Notes under the pieces: generated by a model
What the model was told of the DNA's origin: nothing
Seen by the model: the letters and a program-made list of their open reading frames with translations, nothing else
Databases searched by the model: none
Shown: positions 1 through 7,247 of the stretch, piece after piece
Layout of the letters: each line of letters starts with the position of its first letter
How positions within the stretch are numbered: the first letter of the stretch is position 1
Assembly (NCBI GenBank): GCA_002405755.1
Contig: DHMK01000055.1
Location: 1-31,745 of the forward strand
Direction: 5' to 3'
Origin: Clostridiales bacterium UBA4644
GTDB lineage: Bacteria; Bacillota; Clostridia; Oscillospirales; Butyricicoccaceae
DNA length: 31,745 nucleotides
Program-made: the position numbers and the translations under genes

Positions 1-1383
1 GCCCGGTGGGAGCCGGGTCATGTGGAGTATGTTGTGCTGAAGGTCAGCAATGAGGGAAATCTTGCGCTGAAGTATAAGCTGGGCATCAACATTGCAAATG
101 AAGTCGGCAGCACCAATGTGGACGGCAATGCTTTCAAGCTGTCCGACCACATCAACTTTGCGGTGATTGACGGCGATCAGAGCGCAAAGGATCGAGATGA
201 CCTGGTAGCTGCTGCAACGAATAGCAAGCCCATCAAGACCGGCTACACCAGCGAGGAGACTCCGCTCTACCCGAAGGTGACGCCTGCTGTCGATAACCAG
301 CCCAGCGAGAAGACCGTCACCCTCGTTGTCTGGATGCCCAAAGACGTGGGCAACGAGGCGAACCATAAGGCAAATGCAACCGCTCCGTCCGTTGAACTCG
401 GTATCAATGTGGTCGCTACGCAGTATACCTATGAGAAGGACAGCAAGGACGATCAGTATGATGAGGACGCCACCTATCTTGCGCCCGGCGAGCCGGTGGA
501 GACAGAAGCAGACCTGATCAAGGTCATTGAAAACGGCGGCGAGGTCAGCATCACGAAGGATATCGCGCTGAGCTCTACCGTGCAAATCGCAGGAGACACG
601 GTCATTCATGGTAACGGAAAGACCATAACACTTAACAGCGAAAGCATCACAAATGGCGCACTTTTTGACGGTAATGGGCATGATCTGACCATCGAAAATC
701 TGATACTGGACGGGCAGAATGGAAGCATTGGCCACTATTTTGGCGTGGTGAATGGCGGAACGGATTCTACATTGACATTAAGCAATGTGACGATTCGGAA
801 TTTCAAAACGGAACGAATTTTGCGTGCGCATGGGGTGAAGAATGTAAGCTTGACAAATGTGACGATCAGTGGAAATATGGCAAAGGATTACGGCGTTTTA
901 TTCACCAATGTCGAGAATATGACGCTAAAAAAGGTATCTCTTACCGATAATACTGTTGTTTCCCAAAATAGTAAAGGGGAAAGTGTGGGAACCCTGCTTA
1001 TGATGTGGGGTAATTCCGCAGTGAATAAGCTGGTTGCTGAAAACATTACAATAGAAAACAACACGGTAGGTGAGCACCTTATCGCAACATCTGGAACAAA
1101 CTGTAATGACGCGATTGAGCTTACATCCGGTTCTATTAAAGGAAATAGCGAAGGGAAAGGAATCTATATGGTCGGCAGCCTGATGGTCGGTACAGAGATG
1201 AGTGTGCAGTGTCCGATCGTTCTGAACAATGACGGTAATAAGGGCGTCTGCACGCTGACCAACAACGGCACGATCGTTGGTGATATTTCTTCTGCAGATT
1301 GGGCGGTAAATAGCAGGGGAAAGCCCATCTACACCGGCACCGGCACGCATACCGGCACGAAGACCAATCTCAAGGTTCAGTAA
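1..1383 (+). CDS. TasA/camelysin-like secreted protein with C-terminal parallel beta-helix region (5' end missing)
   Basis: The gene enters from the left edge: the frame is open from base 1 (reading A-R-W-E-P-G-H-V-E-Y), so the in-frame GTG at 22 is not the true start. The W-E-P-G...V-V-L-K-V-x-N-x-G-N-L-A-L-K-Y-K-L pattern near the start is typical of proteins exported with a SipW-cleaved signal peptide (TasA, CalY/camelysin). That domain runs to about residue 150 of the visible part. The rest (about 165-440) is rich in short N/T/I/V strands such as LTIENLILDG, LTLSNVTIRNF and LTNVTISGN. These look like rungs of a right-handed beta-helix, as in pectate-lyase-like adhesins. The export signal itself is outside the window. 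Likely role is a cell-surface or matrix protein. The helix part is more AT-rich than the first part, suggesting a composite gene. A strong terminator follows 17 bases after the stop. Confidence 0.7.
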   Translation, partial: ARWEPGHVEYVVLKVSNEGNLALKYKLGINIANEVGSTNVDGNAFKLSDHINFAVIDGDQSAKDRDDLVAAATNSKPIKTGYTSEETPLYPKVTPAVDNQPSEKTVTLVVWMPKDVGNEANHKANATAPSVELGINVVATQYTYEKDSKDDQYDEDATYLAPGEPVETEADLIKVIENGGEVSITKDIALSSTVQIAGDTVIHGNGKTITLNSESITNGALFDGNGHDLTIENLILDGQNGSIGHYFGVVNGGTDSTLTLSNVTIRNFKTERILRAHGVKNVSLTNVTISGNMAKDYGVLFTNVENMTLKKVSLTDNTVVSQNSKGESVGTLLMMWGNSAVNKLVAENITIENNTVGEHLIATSGTNCNDAIELTSGSIKGNSEGKGIYMVGSLMVGTEMSVQCPIVLNNDGNKGVCTLTNNGTIVGDISSADWAVNSRGKPIYTGTGTHTGTKTNLKVQ

Positions 1384-1399
1384 AACGGGCAAAAATCAA

Positions 1400-1430
1400 G
1401 GGCACAAGGCAAAAGCCTTGTGCCCTTTTT
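1400..1430 (+). terminator. Rho-independent terminator of the TasA-like gene
   Basis: Perfect 11-bp stem (GGGCACAAGGC / GCCTTGTGCCC) with an AAAA loop, followed directly by TTTTT. It lies between two convergent genes. The minus strand also has T-rich sequence after the stem, so it may serve the permease gene at 1449 as well. Confidence 0.93.
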
Positions 1431-1448
1431 GCGTTCCATTTTCCGCGC

Positions 1449-2306
1449 TCAGAGGGGCAGCAGCTGCACGATCAGGCCGCAGAGGGCGGAGACCAGATAA
1501 AGCGTCAGCACGATCTGGGCGTTTTCCCGGCGGCTGCGGTTCATGCGCAGCAGCACCGCCAGACCGATGCCCGCGCCGGAGCAAAGCCCGGCCAGACAGG
1601 CGCCGAAGCTCACCGTCCCCGCCAGATAGAGCTGCGTCAGCATGACGGAGGCGGCGCAGTTGGGGATCAGGCCGATAAGGGCCGCGGCAAAGGGCTGCAG
1701 CACCGAGCCGCTGAGCAGCAGGGCGGCGATGCGCTCCTGCCCCAGCAGGGCGATGGCCAGATTCAGCGCCGCATTCAGCGCCAGAATGAACAGGAAGATA
1801 TGGACGGTGTGCCAGAGGGCGGGCTTCCAGATGCCGCTTTCCTCCGTGCAGCCGCAGTGCTCACAAAGATCGTGCAGCTCCCGCTTGCGGCCCCACTTCC
1901 GTAAAAATGCATCCACCAGCATTCCTGCAGCCAGACCGATGACCACCTTGCACAGCAGCAGCGGCAGGATCATCTCCCGGCCCCGGCCCGAACCCAGCAT
2001 CAGCGGGATGGCCTCGTCGGAGGTGGAGAGAAAGACGGCCAGCAGCGTCCCCCGGGAGATCAGCCCGGCGGCATAGAGATTGGAGGCGGAGGCGGAAAAG
2101 CCGCATTGGGGGATGCAGCCCAAAACCGCGCCCACCAGCGGCCCCAGCCGGCCCATGCTCTGCAGGCGGCGCTCCATTTTTTCCGAGATGTGATGCTCTG
2201 CGGCCTCCATCAGCAGATAGGCCAGAAACAAAAAGGGCAGCAGCTTTGCGCTGTCCTTCAGCGCGTCCAGCAGCAGATCCCAAAGCAATTCCAGTGTAAT
2301 GTGCAT
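1449..2306 (-). CDS. Heavy-metal/arsenic-type permease (ArsP_2-like, putative 10TM exporter family)
   Basis: 285-residue polytopic membrane protein with two related halves. Each half has a loop with a polar motif inside a hydrophobic stretch: CIPQCGFSASASNLYAAG near residue 63 and LIPNCAASVMLTQLYLAG near residue 213. The repeats are followed by small-residue helices (SRGTLLAVFLSTSDEAIP; FGACLAGLCSGAGIG). A Cys/His-rich cytosolic segment (HDLCEHCGC, about 145-153) separates the halves and could bind metal. This is the arrangement of the family annotated as putative manganese/arsenic efflux or 10TM heavy-metal exporter. The true substrate cannot be read from sequence. The ATG at 2306 has an AGGAG site just upstream and a strong promoter at 2339-2367. 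The gene is monocistronic and divergent from the ACT-domain gene. Confidence 0.75.
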   Translation of the reverse strand: MHITLELLWDLLLDALKDSAKLLPFLFLAYLLMEAAEHHISEKMERRLQSMGRLGPLVGAVLGCIPQCGFSASASNLYAAGLISRGTLLAVFLSTSDEAIPLMLGSGRGREMILPLLLCKVVIGLAAGMLVDAFLRKWGRKRELHDLCEHCGCTEESGIWKPALWHTVHIFLFILALNAALNLAIALLGQERIAALLLSGSVLQPFAAALIGLIPNCAASVMLTQLYLAGTVSFGACLAGLCSGAGIGLAVLLRMNRSRRENAQIVLTLYLVSALCGLIVQLLPL

Positions 2307-2338
2307 AGCTTCTCCTTCAAAACGCAGTGATACCTGAT

Positions 2339-2367
2339 ATTATAATGGATGCCCGGTCCGGATGCAA
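2339..2367 (-). promoter_or_regulatory. Sigma-A promoter of the heavy-metal permease
   Basis: On the minus strand: TTGCAT, 17-base spacer, TATAAT. The -10 lies about 33 bases before the start codon. Confidence 0.8.
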
Positions 2368-2417
2368 GGAAAACTGCGGCGGCCGTGGAAAAAATTTTGT
2401 CCGCAGAATAAAAACAC

Positions 2418-2446
2418 TTGTATTTTCTCCGCCGGCAGTGTATGAT
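2418..2446 (+). promoter_or_regulatory. Sigma-A promoter of the ACT-domain gene
   Basis: TTGTAT, 17-base spacer, TATGAT, with the -10 ending 32 bases before the ATG at 2479. The divergent permease promoter is about 50 bases away, so the two could share regulation. Confidence 0.7.
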
Positions 2447-2478
2447 AAGACAATGGAACACACAGGAGGAAACGACCC

Positions 2479-2916
2479 ATGCTGGAAAATTATCTGATCA
2501 TTCATAAAAGCATCCTGCCGGAATATTATGAAAAGGTGCTGCAGGTGCGCGAGCTGCTGGAGAGCGGAAGAGTGCGGGAGGTCAGTCAGGCCGTCCGCCA
2601 GGTGGGCATCTCCCGGAGCACCTATTATAAGTATAAGGATTATATTCTGGAGCCATCGGAGATGGCCGGCGGCCGGAAGGCCGTCCTTTCCATGATGCTG
2701 GCCCACGAGCCCGGCGTGCTTAGCGCCCTGCTGCAGCAGATCTCCGAGCGGGGCGGCAGCGTTTTGACCATCACTCAGAGCCTGCCCATCCACAAAAAGG
2801 CCAGCGTGACCATCTCGCTGGATGTGAGCGCCATGCCCGGCTCGCTGGCGCAGCTGCTGGAGGCCGTGGAAAAAACGCCCGGCGTGGAAAACGCTCGGCT
2901 GGTGGCCGTGGAATAA
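2479..2916 (+). CDS. ACT domain-containing protein (PheB/UPF0735-like)
   Basis: 145 residues. The N-terminal third contains a helix-turn-helix-like segment (VSQAVRQVGISRSTYYKYKDYI, split here around residues 35-56). A C-terminal ACT domain (about 70-145) shows the usual beta-alpha-beta-beta pattern with GSLAQLLEAVEKTPGVENARLV near the end. This architecture is that of UPF0735 proteins, the B. subtilis PheB type. ACT domains usually bind amino acids. The family's precise role is not established, but the HTH-like part points to amino-acid-responsive control. AGGAGG lies 8-10 bases before the ATG. The PAP2 gene follows 36 bases downstream, so the two are probably co-transcribed. Confidence 0.85.
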   Translation: MLENYLIIHKSILPEYYEKVLQVRELLESGRVREVSQAVRQVGISRSTYYKYKDYILEPSEMAGGRKAVLSMMLAHEPGVLSALLQQISERGGSVLTITQSLPIHKKASVTISLDVSAMPGSLAQLLEAVEKTPGVENARLVAVE

Positions 2917-2952
2917 GCGCCCCTTTAATTTCAAAGAAAGTGAGGCTGGATC

Positions 2953-3870
2953 ATGGCGTTTCTTCGTCTGCTGGAGGGGCTTCGGACCCCGTTTCTGGAT
3001 GCTCTTTTCAGCTTTATCACCAATTTTGGCGACGAGATCGGCTTTCTGGTGGTGGCGCTGACGGTGTTTTGGTGCGTCAATAAGCGCTATGGCTACTACA
3101 TTTTTCTGGTGGGCCTTTGCGGGACGGTGTGCAACCAGTTTCTCAAGCTCTGGTTCCGGATCCCCCGGCCCTGGGTGCTGGATCCGTCGTTCACCATCGT
3201 GGAGAGCGCCCGGGAGGGCGCTGCAGGTTATTCCTTCCCCTCGGGCCACACGCAGAATATCATGTGTACGGCTGGCGGGCTGGCGGTCTGCCTGAAAAAG
3301 CCGTGGCAGCGGACGGTCTGCTGGGTGCTGGCGGCGCTGGTGGCGCTGTCCCGGATGTATCTGGGCGTCCATACGCCGCTGGATGTGGGCGTTTCGTTGC
3401 TGACGGGGGCGCTGCTGCTGGCGGCCTTGTATCCCATGACCCGCAGCGACGCCCGGCTGGAGCGCTGGATGCCCTGGCTGCTGGCGGGCTTCGTTCTGCT
3501 CAGCGGCGGATTTCTGCTGTTCGTCCGGACCTATGCCTTCCCTGTGGATATCGATCCGGCCAATCTGGCTGCCGGCACGAAAAACGCCAACCTGCTGATG
3601 GGCTGCGCCCTGGGGCTGGCCGGGGCCTATCTGTTGGACCGGAAATGGCTCCGGTTTTCTACGGAAGCGCCGCTGCCCGGCCAGATCCTGAAGGTGGTGC
3701 TGGGCCTTGGACTGACTATGGCCCTCCGGGCCGTGCTGAAGGCGCCGCTGAACCATTTGCTGGGCGGCTGGGCCGACCTGGCGCGCTATTTTCTGACGGT
3801 GCTGGCCGTGGGCGGCCTTTGGCCTGCAGCCTTCCCCCTCTTTGCCCGGATCGGCCGGGAAAAGCAATAA
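2953..3870 (+). CDS. PAP2-family membrane phosphatase
   Basis: 305 residues with about eight hydrophobic segments. The three signature motifs of the type 2 phosphatidic acid phosphatase superfamily are present: KLWFRIPRP (K-x6-R-P, about residues 61-69), FPSGHTQN (about 94-101) and SRMYLGVHTPLDV (SR-x5-H-x3-D, about 133-145). The conserved His of the second and third motifs form the phosphohistidine and proton-relay pair. Clostridial members act on lipid phosphates such as undecaprenyl pyrophosphate or phosphatidylglycerophosphate, and the substrate here is unknown. The second half (about 165-305) carries further membrane segments beyond the PAP2 core, making this longer than the roughly 200-residue minimal enzymes. 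Start ATG at 2953 has GTGAGG upstream. Confidence 0.88.
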   Translation: MAFLRLLEGLRTPFLDALFSFITNFGDEIGFLVVALTVFWCVNKRYGYYIFLVGLCGTVCNQFLKLWFRIPRPWVLDPSFTIVESAREGAAGYSFPSGHTQNIMCTAGGLAVCLKKPWQRTVCWVLAALVALSRMYLGVHTPLDVGVSLLTGALLLAALYPMTRSDARLERWMPWLLAGFVLLSGGFLLFVRTYAFPVDIDPANLAAGTKNANLLMGCALGLAGAYLLDRKWLRFSTEAPLPGQILKVVLGLGLTMALRAVLKAPLNHLLGGWADLARYFLTVLAVGGLWPAAFPLFARIGREKQ

Positions 3871-3875
3871 AAATG

Positions 3876-3911
3876 CAGCATCCGCAGGCTATGATGCGGA
3901 TGCTGTTCTTT
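3876..3911. terminator. Bidirectional rho-independent terminator
   Basis: 11-bp perfect stem (CAGCATCCGCA / TGCGGATGCTG) with an 8-base loop. T-rich tracts follow on both strands. It separates the convergent PAP2 and DUF1836 genes. Confidence 0.9.
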
Positions 3912-3921
3912 TCGGAAGGGC

Positions 3922-4548
3922 TTAAAGGTCCCGCTTCCCCGGCTGCTCAATCTGGATGCTGCCGCCGTTTTCCAGCGTGTGGCCCTCCAGCAGCAGAAGC
4001 TTTTCCGCCAGCAGACGGGCCAGTCCGCCGATGACGGCGGCAGAGGTCACCAGGTCGCCGGCCTGCTGAACGGCCAGCTCCCCGGGAGGATCGTGGTCCA
4101 GAATCAGGCCTGCCGCGGCCCGGACCTGCTGGGTAAAATATTGGGTGGTGGCGCGGTGCCGGGCGGCGTGGGCCGTATAGCTCTGGCGGACCTCCTCCTC
4201 CGAAAGCCCCAGGGGGATGATCTTCTGGATCAGCGCCAGGCTCAGCCCCTGCTTCAGCGTGCAGATCATCAGCAGATAGGCCAGATGGATCCGGTAATAG
4301 CGCTTTTTTACCGGCTCCGGCATGACCTTGGTGCGGACATAGTTGTGGATGGCCGCCGCCGTCACCAGATCCTCCTCTTCCTTCAGTTCCGGCGGAAGAT
4401 AATCCAGATAGTGCTTCAGCAGGAGGATGACCTGCTCCATATAAAGACCGATGTTTGGGATGTCCTCCCAGGAGGGGAGACGGTAAGCGTCCAGATAGGC
4501 CTCCCAGCGGCGAAGCTTGCCCGCCACCAGCCGCTTATCATAATCCAT
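3922..4548 (-). CDS. DUF1836 domain-containing protein (MerR-like putative regulator)
   Basis: 208 residues. The segment LPSWEDIPNIGLYMEQVILLL (about 24-44), AAIHNYVRTKVMPEPVKKRYYRIHLAYLLMICTLKQ (shown in pieces in the middle of the protein, about 65-100) and QKIIPLG match the DUF1836 pattern of a compact helical domain related to MerR-type DNA-binding domains. The family is restricted mainly to Firmicutes, is thought to be regulatory, and has no assigned targets. The C-terminal half (about 130-195) is helical and could mediate dimerisation. Its own promoter sits at 4587-4615 and it is monocistronic, ending at the bidirectional terminator. Confidence 0.82.
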   Translation of the reverse strand: MDYDKRLVAGKLRRWEAYLDAYRLPSWEDIPNIGLYMEQVILLLKHYLDYLPPELKEEEDLVTAAAIHNYVRTKVMPEPVKKRYYRIHLAYLLMICTLKQGLSLALIQKIIPLGLSEEEVRQSYTAHAARHRATTQYFTQQVRAAAGLILDHDPPGELAVQQAGDLVTSAAVIGGLARLLAEKLLLLEGHTLENGGSIQIEQPGKRDL

Positions 4549-4586
4549 AGCGTATGCATCCTTTCCTGCAATATCAGATACCGGTA

Positions 4587-4615
4587 ATTATAACACGAAA
4601 GGACGCGGAAAACAA
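4587..4615 (-). promoter_or_regulatory. Sigma-A promoter of the DUF1836 gene
   Basis: Minus strand: TTGTTT, 17-base spacer, TATAAT. It lies about 20 bases from the start of the divergent degV promoter. Confidence 0.78.
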
Positions 4616-4635
4616 GCGGGGAAGGGAAAAATCCC

Positions 4636-4664
4636 TTGACATGATTTTTTTGATGTGATAATCT
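4636..4664 (+). promoter_or_regulatory. Sigma-A promoter of degV
   Basis: TTGACA, 17-base spacer, TAATCT. The -10 hexamer is repeated at once (TAATCT at 4664-4669) and mirrored by AGATTA at 4673-4678, giving a small inverted repeat over the likely start of transcription. Confidence 0.82.
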
Positions 4665-4678
4665 AATCTAAAAGATTA
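4664..4678. repeat. Inverted repeat at the degV transcription start
   Basis: TAATCT-AAA-AGATTA, a perfect 6-bp palindrome around AAA. The left arm overlaps the last base of the -10 box. It could be an operator or a weak 5' hairpin; the sequence alone does not decide. Confidence 0.5.
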
Positions 4679-4715
4679 CATAAAACGGAAACATTGAGAA
4701 GACGGGAGCGGCAGC

Positions 4716-5582
4716 ATGAGCAATTATACGATCTTTACGGATTCCGCCTGCGACATCCGGCCGGAGGTGCTGGCAGAATGGGGCGTCCCCTTCTGCAGCC
4801 TGACCTTTCACTTTGACGGCTCTCCCCGGGAATATTCAAACTATGAGCTTTCTTCCCGGGAGTTTTACGGAAAAATGCGGGCCAAGGGCGTGGCGCGGAC
4901 GGCGGCGGTGAACATGGATGTGTTTCGCCGGGCCTTTGAACCCCTGCTGCAGCAGGGACAGGACATTTTGTACCTGGGCTTTTCCTCCGGCCTCAGCGGA
5001 ACCTGTCAGGCGGGCGCCATGGCGGCGGCAGAGCTGCGGGAGCAATATCCCCAGCGGAAGATCCTCACGGTGGACACCCTGGCGGCCTCCGGCGGCGAGG
5101 GCCTGCTGCTTTGGCTGACGCTGGAGGAGCAGAAAAAGGGCGCAACGCTGGAGCAGGCGGCCGCCTTTGCGGAGGAGATGAAGCTGAAGATCTGCCACTG
5201 GTTCACGGTGGACGATCTGGAATATCTCAAGCGGGGCGGACGGGTGAGCCCCACGGTGGCCCTGGTGGGCGGCCTTTTGGGCATCCGGCCCGTGATGCAT
5301 ATGGACGATGCGGGCCATTTGATCAAGATGTTCACCGTCCGGGGCCGCAGGGCTTCTCTGCAGGCGCTGGTGGACAAATACGGTGAGCTGGCCCACGAGC
5401 CCGGTAAAACGCCCATTTTCATTTCTCACGGCGACTGCATGGACGATGCCCGGCTGCTGGCACAGCTGCTGAAGGAGGCCCATGGCGTGGAGGTGGAGCG
5501 CATCGTGGATGTGGGTCCTGTCATCGGTGCGCATTCCGGACCGGGGACGCTTTCCCTGTTTTTCGTGGGCGAACACCGATAA
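4716..5582 (+). CDS. DegV family fatty-acid-binding protein
   Basis: 288 residues, the usual length for the family. It starts YTIFTDSACDI, the typical first strand and DS-x-D loop. It also has FSSGLSGT (about residues 89-96), which matches the fatty-acid headgroup loop, plus DDLEYLKRGGRVSP and the late HGD and IGAHSGPGT motifs of DegV proteins. Characterised homologues bind a single fatty acid and some (FakB) deliver it to the kinase FakA for phospholipid synthesis. No fakA-like gene is visible here. The gene has its own promoter and terminator, so it is monocistronic. A GGGAG site precedes the ATG. Confidence 0.93.
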   Translation: MSNYTIFTDSACDIRPEVLAEWGVPFCSLTFHFDGSPREYSNYELSSREFYGKMRAKGVARTAAVNMDVFRRAFEPLLQQGQDILYLGFSSGLSGTCQAGAMAAAELREQYPQRKILTVDTLAASGGEGLLLWLTLEEQKKGATLEQAAAFAEEMKLKICHWFTVDDLEYLKRGGRVSPTVALVGGLLGIRPVMHMDDAGHLIKMFTVRGRRASLQALVDKYGELAHEPGKTPIFISHGDCMDDARLLAQLLKEAHGVEVERIVDVGPVIGAHSGPGTLSLFFVGEHR

Positions 5583-5607
5583 GACCGCCGCAAGCTTTCG
5601 CAGTCTT

Positions 5608-5636
5608 GGGAGAGGGAAGGCCCCTCTCCCTTTTTT
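5608..5636 (+). terminator. Terminator of degV
   Basis: Perfect 9-bp stem GGGAGAGGG / CCCTCTCCC with a 5-base loop followed by TTTTTT. Confidence 0.93.
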
Positions 5637-5668
5637 CTGCTTTCGGCAAAAATATCCCCCCGGGGGGC

Positions 5669-5697
5669 TTGCGCCCCGGGATCGGAGCGATTAAACT
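5669..5697 (+). promoter_or_regulatory. Probable promoter of the ECF-methyltransferase-csoR operon
   Basis: TTGCGC, 17-base spacer, TAAACT, 38 bases before the ATG at 5735. The -35 is poor, which suggests weak or activated expression. Confidence 0.5.
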
Positions 5698-5734
5698 ATC
5701 AGTTAGACTTTTATCCACAGGAGGATATGATCCT

Positions 5735-6259
5735 ATGAAACGCTCTGTTCGCAATATGACCTCTGCCGCCGCCTGTCTGGCGCTGTGCCTGGTGCTGCCC
5801 TTTTTGACCGGGCAGATCCCCAACATCGGTCGGATGCTCTGCCCCATGCATCTTCCCGTGCTGCTGGCGGGCTTTGTGTGCGGACCCTGGTGGGCCGCCA
5901 CGGTGGGCCTGTGCGCGCCGCTGCTGCGCCATGCGCTGTTCCGTATGCCGCCCTTCCCCACGGCCTATGGGATGTGTCTGGAGCTGGCCGCTTACGGTCT
6001 GGTGGTCGGCCTGCTTTACCGCCGCCTGCCCAGAAAGCCCGGCTATCTTTACTGCTCGCTGCTGGGAGCCATGCTGGCGGGCCGCATTGTTTACGGCCTG
6101 GCCATGTGGGCCATTCTGGGCACGGAATATACCTGGGCCGCTTTTGTGGCAGGGGCCTTTACCGGCGCGATCCCGGGGATCATTCTGCAGATCGTGCTGA
6201 TCCCGGTCATCGTGCTGGCGCTGCAGAAGACCCGCCTGCTGGATCCGGAGCGGAAATAA
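5735..6259 (+). CDS. ECF transporter S component (substrate-binding membrane subunit)
   Basis: 174 residues from the ATG at 5735, chosen because AGGAGG stands 10 bases upstream and because the next residues (MKRSVRNMTSAAACLALCLVL) form a first membrane helix. The frame is open further upstream but that part overlaps the terminator and promoter. About five to six hydrophobic helices are visible. The PMHLPVLLAGFVCGPWW and GLCAPLLRHALFRMPP stretches are typical of S components of energy-coupling-factor vitamin/cofactor importers. The S subunit binds the substrate and pairs with a shared EcfT-EcfA module, not present here. The substrate cannot be assigned. Its stop overlaps the methyltransferase ATG by one base (TAATG), showing translational coupling. 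Confidence 0.82.
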   Translation: MKRSVRNMTSAAACLALCLVLPFLTGQIPNIGRMLCPMHLPVLLAGFVCGPWWAATVGLCAPLLRHALFRMPPFPTAYGMCLELAAYGLVVGLLYRRLPRKPGYLYCSLLGAMLAGRIVYGLAMWAILGTEYTWAAFVAGAFTGAIPGIILQIVLIPVIVLALQKTRLLDPERK

Positions 6260-6843
6260 TGGAAAAGACGGAGATCCGCAGCTTTTTTGATCGCTGCGCA
6301 GAGACCTGGGACGCGGGCATGGTCCGCAATGAACGAGCCATTCGGGCCATTCTGGATGCCGCGGGCATCCGTCCCGGCGCGGAGGTGCTGGATGTGGCCT
6401 GCGGCACCGGCGTGCTCTTTCCGGACTATCAGCGCCGGGGCGTGGCCTCTCTCACCGGAATCGATCTCTCGCCGGAAATGGCGGCGCGGGCCAGAGAAAA
6501 ATATCCCTGGGCCGCCGTCCTCTGCGGCGACGCGGAGGAGACGGACTTTTTCCGGCAATTTGATGCCGTGGTGATCTACAACGCCTTTCCCCATTTTCCC
6601 CAGCCGGAGCGGCTGCTGGAGCGGCTGTGCGGCGCGCTGCGCCCCGGCGGCAGACTGACGGTGGCCCACGGCATGAGCCGGCAGGCGCTGCTGCAGCACC
6701 ACAGCGGCGCGGCCAGCCGGGTCTCGCTGGAGCTGCCGGAGGCGGAGACGCTGGCGGCCTTACTGGGCCGGTGGCTCACGGTGGATACCGTGGTCTCCGA
6801 TGAGGAAAAATACATCGTCTCCGGCGCATTGGAAGGAAGGTGA
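6259..6843 (+). CDS. Class I SAM-dependent methyltransferase
   Basis: 194 residues. Rossmann motif I is clear (VLDVACGTGVLFPDY, about residues 46-60), followed by motif II acidic residue in LTGIDLSPEM, a D in LCGDAEETD (motif III region) and VIYNAFPHFPQPERLLERL (motif IV-like). The C-terminal part is short. The substrate is unknown; the fold is that of small-molecule methyltransferases of the UbiE/Methyltransf_25 type. The ATG overlaps the stop of the ECF S-component gene and the stop is four bases before the csoR ATG, so all three are one operon. Confidence 0.85.
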   Translation: MEKTEIRSFFDRCAETWDAGMVRNERAIRAILDAAGIRPGAEVLDVACGTGVLFPDYQRRGVASLTGIDLSPEMAARAREKYPWAAVLCGDAEETDFFRQFDAVVIYNAFPHFPQPERLLERLCGALRPGGRLTVAHGMSRQALLQHHSGAASRVSLELPEAETLAALLGRWLTVDTVVSDEEKYIVSGALEGR

Positions 6844-6847
6844 GCCC

Positions 6848-7144
6848 ATGGAGGAGCGCGGCCATGCCGGCCACGGCCACATTCATTCCCCCGAGGAAAA
6901 GAAGCGCCGCCTGAACCGGATCTCCCGGATCATCGGCCATCTGCAGCATGTGAAGCGCATGATGGAGGAGGATCAGGACTGCGCCGATGTGCTGGTGCAG
7001 CTTTCCGCCACCCGCTCCGCCATCACCAGCCTGGGCAAGGAGATCATCGGCGAGCACCTGGCCCATTGTATCTGCCACGCCATTGAGGATGGCGATATGG
7101 AGGCCGTGGAGGAGTTTCAAAAGGCCATCGAAAAATTTTACTGA
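6848..7144 (+). CDS. CsoR/FrmR-family metal-sensing transcriptional repressor
   Basis: 98 residues from ATG 6848. The alpha-helical DUF156 fold is recognisable: RLNRISRIIGHLQHVKRMMEE, then DCADVLVQLSATRSAITSL and EHLAHCICHAI (each seen in pieces). The Cu(I)-CsoR triad C-H-C fits C45, H70 and C74, with an extra Cys at 76. The first 13 residues are His-rich (HAGHGHIH), which could add a metal site. Members repress metal-efflux genes and release DNA on metal binding. Here no CopA/CopZ gene is adjacent; instead it ends an operon with an ECF S component and a methyltransferase and is followed by a ZIP transporter. AAGGAAGG serves as ribosome site inside the end of the previous gene. Confidence 0.9.
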   Translation: MEERGHAGHGHIHSPEEKKRRLNRISRIIGHLQHVKRMMEEDQDCADVLVQLSATRSAITSLGKEIIGEHLAHCICHAIEDGDMEAVEEFQKAIEKFY

Positions 7145-7154
7145 GATGTCCCTT

Positions 7155-7187
7155 CCCCTGCAATGCCTGCATTGCAGGGGCGTTTTT
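7155..7187 (+). terminator. Terminator after csoR-like gene
   Basis: Perfect 11-bp stem CCCCTGCAATG / CATTGCAGGGG with a CCTG loop, then CG and TTTTT. Confidence 0.92.
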
Positions 7188-7247
7188 CACCTTGCCGGCC
7201 CTCCGCGCATAGGATGCACCGAGAAACTGGAAACGGAGGAAATCAAG

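Noticed and set aside
2317..3867. 516-codon open frame opposite the ACT and PAP2 genes
   Set aside because: Antisense of two clear genes; Gln/His/Arg-rich without domain.
5656..5680. C6G6 palindrome and GC-rich stem upstream of the ECF gene, considered as riboswitch
   Set aside because: Too short and unlike any riboswitch core; it also overlaps the likely -35 box, so most of it is not transcribed from that promoter.
5606..5734. In-frame upstream extension of the ECF S-component
   Set aside because: It runs through the degV terminator and promoter; the ATG at 5735 has the ribosome site and begins the first membrane helix.
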